This document shows, piece after piece, positions 1-4,814 of a DNA stretch of 6,694 bases; the first letter of the stretch is position 1; every line of letters starts with the position of its first letter. Both the position numbers and the translations under genes were made by a program. The stretch lies in contig JBBIRM010000159.1 of assembly GCA_037441765.1 (NCBI GenBank), positions 1-6,694 on the forward strand, in the 5' to 3' direction. The notes below the pieces were generated by a model. It was not told the DNA's origin and made no database searches. It saw nothing but the letters and a program-made list of their open reading frames with translations. The stretch is from JBBIRM01 sp037441765. Lineage in GTDB: Bacteria; Desulfobacterota; BSN033; UBA1163.

Positions 1-1
1 T

Positions 2-1417
2 GAGATGGCCAATATCCGCGATCAGTGCTCCTGGGTCCATATGCATAAACCCCGAGAGGCAACTGAAAAGGCCAAAGATCTGGTAAGGATGGCGGTTGCC
101 AAGGCCTCACTCCTTGAACCCCTTCCAACCCAGATGGTTGAGATCACCCCAAAGGCATTGGTGATCGGTGGAGGTCTTGCTGGAATGACTTCTGCAAAAA
201 GGATTTCTCAGTCTGGTTTTGAGGTTTATCTTATTGAGAAGGAACCACATTTAGGTGGAAAGGCGAGGAATATCTTTCGCACCCTTGAAGGGGAAGACGT
301 ACAGGGCTACTTGAATCAGTTAATAAAAGAGGTAGAAAAGGATCCAAAGATTCACCTCATGACCAACACAAAGATCGAAAAAGTGGAGGGTTTTGTCGGC
401 AATTTCAGATCCATAGTTAATCGAAATGGAGAGGTTAAAGAACTAAACCACGGTGTGATAATTGTTGCCACAGGTGCAGAGGAGTATAGACCCAGGGAAT
501 ACCTCTATGGCCAGGATAATCGAATAATAACGCAAAGGGAGTTGGAGGAGAAAATAGTAAAAAGTCCCAACTCTTTAAAGGGACTTAAAAATGTGGTCAT
601 GATCCAGTGCATTGGTTCAAGAAACGATGAGAGACCTTATTGCAGTAGGGTCTGTTGCTCCGAGGCAATTAAGAATGGTCTCCATTTCAAAACCCTTTTC
701 CCTGATACCTCTCTCTATGTCCTTTATCGCGACATCCGGACCTATGGATTTAAAGAGGACTTCTATGAAAAGGCAAGAGAGGCTGGTATCCTGTTTATCC
801 GTTATGAACCTGAAAGACAGCCTCAATTGGTAAAAGATGGAGGGGTTCTAAAGGTCATTGTCTATGAACCTATTATTCAAGACGATCTTCTCATAGAGAC
901 CGATCTTCTTGTTTTGAGTCCTGGGATTGTCCCCCATTTTGAGGAAAATGAACGCCTTTCAAAGATGTTAAAAGTACCCCTCAACCAGGACGGTTTCTTT
1001 CTTGAGGCCCACATGAAACTGAGGCCGGTGGATTTTGCCACGGATGGAATTTTTCTTGCTGGATTGGCCCACAGTCCAAAATCGATGGATGAAACCCTCT
1101 CCCAAGCCAATGCAGCAGTGGCTCGAGCCCTTACCATTCTTACCAAGCCCCATCTCGAGACCATCGGGACAGTCTCTGAAGTGGACGAAAGGAAGTGTAA
1201 TGGATGCGGGCTTTGTGAGTCCGTTTGCCCTTATAAGGCGATTGAGATTGTTTTTAAAAGGACGGTGGTGGGAGAAAAGGATGTGGCCCAGATCAACAAG
1301 GCCCTCTGCAAGGGATGTGGGGTTTGCACTGCATCCTGCAGGTCAGGGGCGATCGATCTTAAAGGGTTTACAACAGAGGGGATTGTGGCACAGATTACTC
1401 AATTGGCCATTTCATGA
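2..1417 (+). CDS. hdrA: HdrA-type heterodisulfide reductase flavoprotein subunit A, 5'-truncated by the window
   Basis: This is the FAD and iron-sulfur subunit at which Hdr complexes bifurcate or confurcate electrons; it is cytoplasmic. The reading frame is open to the window edge. The first ATG (base 5) lies inside the conserved HdrA segment IRDQCSWVH, so it is not the start; by comparison with short HdrA proteins roughly 110 residues are missing. Counting that Met as 1: Cys8 belongs to the N-terminal domain, GGGLAG (55-60) followed by EKEPHLGG is the FAD Rossmann motif, and CIGSRNDERPYCSRVCC (202-218) is the HdrA-specific cluster motif. Two C-terminal ferredoxin motifs follow (Cys398/401/404/408 and Cys435/438/441/445). 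The ferredoxin domain that interrupts the flavin domain of methanogen HdrA is absent. A QmoB-type protein is less likely because the MvhD part is a separate gene. The stop lies 19 bases before the mvhD-like start. Family very secure; exact partner complex inferred. Confidence 0.95.
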   Translation, partial: EMANIRDQCSWVHMHKPREATEKAKDLVRMAVAKASLLEPLPTQMVEITPKALVIGGGLAGMTSAKRISQSGFEVYLIEKEPHLGGKARNIFRTLEGEDVQGYLNQLIKEVEKDPKIHLMTNTKIEKVEGFVGNFRSIVNRNGEVKELNHGVIIVATGAEEYRPREYLYGQDNRIITQRELEEKIVKSPNSLKGLKNVVMIQCIGSRNDERPYCSRVCCSEAIKNGLHFKTLFPDTSLYVLYRDIRTYGFKEDFYEKAREAGILFIRYEPERQPQLVKDGGVLKVIVYEPIIQDDLLIETDLLVLSPGIVPHFEENERLSKMLKVPLNQDGFFLEAHMKLRPVDFATDGIFLAGLAHSPKSMDETLSQANAAVARALTILTKPHLETIGTVSEVDERKCNGCGLCESVCPYKAIEIVFKRTVVGEKDVAQINKALCKGCGVCTASCRSGAIDLKGFTTEGIVAQITQLAIS

Positions 1418-1436
1418 ATGATGAAGACTACTCAAA

Positions 1437-1862
1437 ATGGAAAATAACTGGGAACCAAAAATTTTAGCATTTCTCTGCAACTGGTGTTCCTATGCAGGAG
1501 CAGACCTTGCAGGGACATCGAGAATACAGTATCCTCCTAATATTCGAGTCATCCGTGTCCCCTGCTCTGGTAGGATTAATCCCCTATTTATCCTAAAGGC
1601 CCTTCAGTCAGGGATTGATGGGGTGCTGGTATCGGGTTGCCATCCTGGAGATTGCCATTACTTAAGCGGGAACTATATTGGGAGGAGAAAATCTGCAACT
1701 TTAAAAAGATTCCTTGAGTATATTGGGATAGAGGAAGGGCGGGTTCAATTCTCCTGGGTCTCTGCAGCAGAGGGTGGGAAGTTTTCTCAATTGGTTTATG
1801 AGGTAACAGAAGAGATCAAAAGGTTGGGTCCTGCAAAGCGATTTGTTAAAAATAGGGTTTAA
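1437..1862 (+). CDS. mvhD: MvhD/FlxD-type [2Fe-2S] electron-transfer protein
   Basis: This 141-residue protein has the normal length of the MvhD family (hydrogenase iron-sulfur subunit delta). In the family it carries electrons between an electron-input module (hydrogenase, formate dehydrogenase or Flx) and HdrA. The expected cysteines are all present: Cys14 and Cys17 in LCNWCSYAGAD, Cys43 in VPCSGR, and Cys68 and Cys73 in GCHPGDCHY, enough for the family's [2Fe-2S] cluster. There is no signal peptide or membrane segment. ATG 1437 is the only ATG start in frame after an in-frame TGA at 1422-1424. It has no clear Shine-Dalgarno, which suggests translation coupled to hdrA 19 bases upstream. No hydrogenase large or small subunit gene is visible; the following genes are Flx-like, so an FlxD role (NADH-side input to HdrA) fits better than a hydrogenase role. 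Confidence 0.94.
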   Translation: MENNWEPKILAFLCNWCSYAGADLAGTSRIQYPPNIRVIRVPCSGRINPLFILKALQSGIDGVLVSGCHPGDCHYLSGNYIGRRKSATLKRFLEYIGIEEGRVQFSWVSAAEGGKFSQLVYEVTEEIKRLGPAKRFVKNRV

Positions 1863-1920
1863 GGGCACAAGAATTCGAGTGACCAAGAGACTAAAACCCT
1901 TCACCCATTGAACATTGAAG

Positions 1921-2883
1921 ATGGATGAGAGACTAAAAAAGATCCAAGAAAAGATCAGAGAGAAGTCCAAAGAACTCCTCTCCAAAAAAAGGGTAGATCT
2001 AATTATTGGATTTAGTAACTGGACCCTTCCACTTCGTACTACACCTGTGTTCATTCGGACGCCTGAAGGGACAGAAAGCCTTATCTGGAACTCTTTTTGT
2101 GAGAATAATCTTGCCACCTACATACATAAATTTAACCGTTTCAGGGTTGGAATCGTGGTCAAGGGATGTGATGCCCGTTCCCTTACTGCGCTATCTCTTG
2201 AAAAAAGATTTAACCCTGATGGAATCTTTCTTATCGGAGTCCCCTGCCAGAGGATGGTTGATCGAAGGAAGGTAGCAAGAGCTGTTAAAGGTGAAATCAT
2301 TCGGGTAGAAGAGAGAGGAGAAGAACTTCTCGTAGAAGGTGAGGAATTTAAAACAGTTTTAGAAAAGAGAGATTTTTTATACCCATCCTGTCAGGTATGT
2401 ATCCACCGAACACCATCTCAAGCACATTTCTTAGCGGATGACCCAGTGGAGGAATTTCCCCTGGTTGAAACACATCCTGAAGTCGATGTGTTTGAAAAGA
2501 AACCCCCTGAAGAGCGATGGAGGTATTTTGAAAGTGAGACCAGTCGGTGTATTCGCTGTTATGCCTGTCGGCAGGTATGTCCCATGTGTTACTGTACAGA
2601 ATGTTTTGTAGAGTGCTTGCGGCCGAAATGGATTGAAGGAGGGTTAAACCCTCAGGATTTACAATTTTATCATATTGTAAGGGCTTACCATCAGACAGGA
2701 AGGTGCTCAGGATGCGGGGCCTGTGAGCGGGCCTGTCCAATGGATATCCCTCTTACCTATTTAACTCAGAAGCTGAACCAAGATGTAAAAGAACTTTTTG
2801 GATTTGAGGTGGGGTTGGATTCAAAAACCCCTCCTCCCCTCTCCACCTATGAGGTGGAGGATAAAGGCGATTTCATCAAATGA
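1921..2883 (+). CDS. FrhB-like double [4Fe-4S] electron-transfer protein, probable FlxC-like subunit
   Basis: This 320-residue cytoplasmic iron-sulfur protein probably relays electrons between the NAD(P)H-oxidising subunit and the MvhD/HdrA pair. Residues ~25-120 resemble the FrhB/FdhB N-terminal domain (VKGCDARS at 80-87, GVPCQ at 106-110), and CQVC lies at 157-160. Two ferredoxin motifs follow: Cys210/213/216/220-Pro and Cys262/265/268/272-Pro. Directly after the first come Cys223, 225, 228 and 232, giving eight cysteines in 23 residues. The C-terminus is Pro-rich and acidic. ATG 1921 is preferred over TTG 1915, two codons upstream; an in-frame TGA at 1909-1911 excludes anything earlier, and neither start has a good ribosome binding site. 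It sits 58 bases after mvhD, and its stop overlaps the next start (ATGA, 2880-2883). FlxC assignment rests on context; an F420 or formate dehydrogenase beta-subunit homologue is the alternative family label. Confidence 0.88.
   Translation: MDERLKKIQEKIREKSKELLSKKRVDLIIGFSNWTLPLRTTPVFIRTPEGTESLIWNSFCENNLATYIHKFNRFRVGIVVKGCDARSLTALSLEKRFNPDGIFLIGVPCQRMVDRRKVARAVKGEIIRVEERGEELLVEGEEFKTVLEKRDFLYPSCQVCIHRTPSQAHFLADDPVEEFPLVETHPEVDVFEKKPPEERWRYFESETSRCIRCYACRQVCPMCYCTECFVECLRPKWIEGGLNPQDLQFYHIVRAYHQTGRCSGCGACERACPMDIPLTYLTQKLNQDVKELFGFEVGLDSKTPPPLSTYEVEDKGDFIK
2841..2859 (+). other. Perfect 8-bp hairpin at the end of the FlxC-like gene
   Basis: CTCCACCT (2841-2848) and AGGTGGAG (2852-2859) are perfect inverted copies around a three-base ATG loop, and U2840-G2860 could add a wobble pair. 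The stem is GC-rich (6 of 8 pairs) and ends 20 bases before the next start codon. No T-run follows, so it is not a standard intrinsic terminator. It covers a GGAGG sequence (2856-2860) that would otherwise resemble a distant ribosome binding site. A role in coupling or in mRNA stability is inference; it may simply be coding sequence that happens to fold. Confidence 0.5.
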
Positions 2884-3920
2884 TGCTAAGATTGGATAAG
2901 AGAGATTTTAAAAAATTTTTAGAAGACCTGATGGAGGAATTTGACCTTTATGCCCCTGCTTCATTAGTTGAAGGAGTCTCTGTCTTTAAAAAGATCGATA
3001 ACCCTGAGGAGGTCAATCTAACCCCAACTCTGACGCAGAAGCCAGCAAAAGAGACCTTCTTCCCTCAGTCAGAACCCATGTTTAACTATAAAACCGAAGG
3101 ACATAAGAGCCAGATGAAATCCCTGGATGAAATAAAGAGAGAAAGGATTCTCCTCGGAGCAAGACCCTGCGACATTGAAGCGATCTCTATTATTGAAAAG
3201 GTCTTTCTTAGTGAACCATATACAGATGTCTACTTCCTCGAAAAGAGGAAGAAGACCACCCTAATTGGCTTAGGATGTAATCAACCTCTTTCCACATGCT
3301 TCTGTACCTCGGCAGGGGGTGGCCCTTTCCTCAGAATGGGTTCTGATATCTTCCTCATAGATCTGGGAGGGGCCTACTCGGTTGAGTTGCTGACAGAAAA
3401 AGGAAGGCTTTTTGGAAAAAATAGATTCTTAAAAGAAGCCCTTCCAGAGGATAAAAGGCAGATAAAAGAACTTGAGAAGAGGGCCTTTGAAAAGATTGGG
3501 GTTTCTATTCCTGTTGATGGGATTGAAAAAAGATTGGACCTCATGACGGAAAGCTCTTTTTGGGATCGGGTCCATGAAAAATGTGTGGGATGCAGGATAT
3601 GCACCTATCTCTGTCCAACCTGTCACTGTTTTGATATTGTTGATGAAGGGGATCATGCGCGAGGTCAAAGGGTGAGAAATTGGGATTCCTGCCTCTCGTC
3701 TCTTTACTCTTTGGAAACCTCGGGCCATAACCCCAGGCCCACCACCCGTGAACGCGTAAGGCAGAGATTGATGCATAAGTTCAACTATTTTCCAAAAATC
3801 TTTAATCGCGTGGCATGTGTGGGATGTGGTAGATGTATCCAATATTGTCCTGTACACTTTGATATTCGTCAGGCAATCATCTGGACATCCTCTAAAAGAC
3901 CGTCTGAACTTAAAACCTAA
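2880..3920 (+). CDS. HydB/AsrA-like double [4Fe-4S] protein, probable FlxB-like subunit
   Basis: This 346-residue protein resembles sulfhydrogenase subunit HydB and anaerobic sulfite reductase subunit AsrA, which pass electrons from a flavin NAD(P)H-binding partner to a catalytic or bifurcating subunit. Visible landmarks are FFPQSEPMF (60-68), GARPCD (93-98), and LGCNQPLSTCFCTSAGGGP (131-149, with Cys133, 140 and 142). The ferredoxin motifs are Cys235/238/241/245-Pro, followed by Cys248 and Cys250 and then WDSC (Cys271), and Cys313/316/319/323-Pro. No signal peptide or membrane helix is seen. Its ATG overlaps the preceding stop by four bases, a usual sign of translational coupling; a second ATG follows at 2883. 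The next gene is its usual HydG/AsrB partner. No AsrC siroheme protein or NiFe hydrogenase gene is present, so the FlxB role is favoured over Asr or sulfhydrogenase. Confidence 0.9.
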   Translation: MMLRLDKRDFKKFLEDLMEEFDLYAPASLVEGVSVFKKIDNPEEVNLTPTLTQKPAKETFFPQSEPMFNYKTEGHKSQMKSLDEIKRERILLGARPCDIEAISIIEKVFLSEPYTDVYFLEKRKKTTLIGLGCNQPLSTCFCTSAGGGPFLRMGSDIFLIDLGGAYSVELLTEKGRLFGKNRFLKEALPEDKRQIKELEKRAFEKIGVSIPVDGIEKRLDLMTESSFWDRVHEKCVGCRICTYLCPTCHCFDIVDEGDHARGQRVRNWDSCLSSLYSLETSGHNPRPTTRERVRQRLMHKFNYFPKIFNRVACVGCGRCIQYCPVHFDIRQAIIWTSSKRPSELKT

Positions 3921-3921
3921 A

Positions 3922-3926
3922 AAGGG
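3922..3926 (+). promoter_or_regulatory. Ribosome binding site of the FlxA-like gene
   Basis: AAGGG follows directly after the preceding TAA. It lies nine bases from ATG 3936 and six from GTG 3933, so the site supports initiation here but does not fully decide between the two starts. ATG is preferred as the commoner codon at normal spacing. Confidence 0.55.
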
Positions 3927-3935
3927 CAACGAGTG

Positions 3936-4775
3936 ATGAAGAACCCTTATCTTCCTATCCCAATGGTCGTAAAAAAAGCCTATGTGGAAACAACCGACCA
4001 AATGCTCCGAACCCTTGAGCTTGTCTTTTTAAACAAAACCGATGAGGAGGCCTTCCAATACTTGCCTGGCCAGTTCTGTGAACTCTCTGTCCTCGGAAAG
4101 GGGGAGGCCCCTTTTGGAATCGCCTCTTCTCCTACTGAAAAGAGTTCTCTAAAATTTACGATCAATAAAGCAGGGGTGGTCACCACTGCCCTGCATCACC
4201 TTGAGGAAGGAGATGAGGTTGGCCTCAGGGGACCCCTCGGAAATCATTATCCTATTGACCTTTTTGAAGGGAAGAATGTATTGATCATTGGTGGAGGATT
4301 TGCCTTCACGACCCTGAGATCCCTCGTCGTCTATCTCTCCCACCCTGAGAACCGATCCAAAGTAAAGGAGATTACCATTATCTATGGAGCAAGGATGCCA
4401 GGTCTTCTCCTCTATAAGGAAGAATTGGCTCAGTGGGAGAAGCGGGATGATTTAAATCTGGTTGTGACAGTGGACTGGGGGGATAAGGATTGGAAAGGGA
4501 AAGTCGGACTTGTCCCCAATGTCTTAGAAGAGATTGCCCCTTCTTCAAAAGATACGTATGCGGTTATCTGTGGTCCACCCATCATGATTAAATTCACCTT
4601 CCCAAAACTTATGGCCCTAAAATTCCCAAACGAAAGGATATATACCTCCCTCGAAAGACGTATGAAGTGTGGTATCGGAAAATGCGGGCGTTGCAATATA
4701 GGTCATCTCTATGTCTGTAAGGATGGCCCTGTCTTTAGCTATGCCCAATTAGAAAAATTACCTAAGGATTATTGA
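3936..4775 (+). CDS. FAD/NAD(P)-binding [2Fe-2S] oxidoreductase (HydG/AsrB/PyrK-like), probable FlxA-like subunit
   Basis: This 279-residue ferredoxin-NADP reductase-type protein is the likely NAD(P)H entry or exit point of the complex, in the cytoplasm. The N-terminal FAD barrel (~1-105) has PGQF (44-47), FGIASSP (60-66) and GPLGN. The nucleotide domain begins with LIIGGGFAFTTLRS and ends with CGPP (212-215). The C-terminal [2Fe-2S] site is KCGIGKCGRCNIGHLYVC (Cys245/250/253/261), exactly the spacing of HydG and AsrB. ATG 3936 is chosen because AAGGG (3922-3926) lies nine bases upstream; GTG 3933, one codon earlier, is also possible. It lies 15 bases after the FlxB-like gene, its standard partner in sulfhydrogenase, Asr and Flx systems. 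PyrK of dihydroorotate dehydrogenase is rejected because no pyrD is nearby. NADH versus NADPH preference cannot be read. Confidence 0.9.
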   Translation: MKNPYLPIPMVVKKAYVETTDQMLRTLELVFLNKTDEEAFQYLPGQFCELSVLGKGEAPFGIASSPTEKSSLKFTINKAGVVTTALHHLEEGDEVGLRGPLGNHYPIDLFEGKNVLIIGGGFAFTTLRSLVVYLSHPENRSKVKEITIIYGARMPGLLLYKEELAQWEKRDDLNLVVTVDWGDKDWKGKVGLVPNVLEEIAPSSKDTYAVICGPPIMIKFTFPKLMALKFPNERIYTSLERRMKCGIGKCGRCNIGHLYVCKDGPVFSYAQLEKLPKDY

Positions 4776-4802
4776 AGCAAATTTCAATCATGAAAGTTCT
4801 GA

Positions 4803-4809
4803 AGGAGGA
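4803..4809 (+). promoter_or_regulatory. Strong Shine-Dalgarno for the fused dehydrogenase
   Basis: AGGAGGA lies five bases before ATG 4815 and eight before the second ATG at 4818. It is the only canonical ribosome binding site in the window and fixes the start to this ATG pair. The 39-base gap from the previous stop shows no terminator, so the gene is probably read through from the flx-like genes but translated independently. Confidence 0.8.
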
Positions 4810-4814
4810 GATAC

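Noticed and set aside
5..7. ATG at base 5 as the true start of the HdrA gene
   Set aside because: The residues around it (EMANIRDQCSWVH) are an internal conserved HdrA segment and the frame is open upstream, so the gene enters from outside the window.
2..1862. QmoAB of dissimilatory sulfate reduction
   Set aside because: QmoB carries its MvhD part fused at the C-terminus, and no membrane QmoC is seen; here MvhD is separate and followed by Flx-like genes.
1854..1900. Inverted repeat AGGGTTT / AAACCCT around the end of the mvhD-like gene as a terminator
   Set aside because: The stem is only 7 bp with a loop of about 33 bases and no T-run, and the next gene follows at once on the same strand; a chance match is likely.
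1701..2117. Minus-strand ORF of 138 codons spanning the mvhD/FlxC-like junction
   Set aside because: It is antisense to two well-supported genes, has no recognisable motif, and is low-complexity Ser/Phe/Leu translation typical of a shadow frame. The other minus-strand ORFs are rejected for the same reason.
3612..3626. CPTCH in the FlxB-like protein as a c-type heme site
   Set aside because: The first cysteine is the fourth ligand of a ferredoxin motif, the protein has no export signal, and the family is cytoplasmic.
2880..4775. Anaerobic sulfite reductase AsrAB or sulfhydrogenase HydBG
   Set aside because: The two proteins do resemble these subunits, but no AsrC siroheme protein and no NiFe hydrogenase gene is in the window, and HdrA plus MvhD point to Flx-Hdr.
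4782..4795. Small inverted repeat TTTCA-ATCA-TGAAA before the dehydrogenase
   Set aside because: A 5-bp AT-rich stem is too weak to call an operator or terminator.
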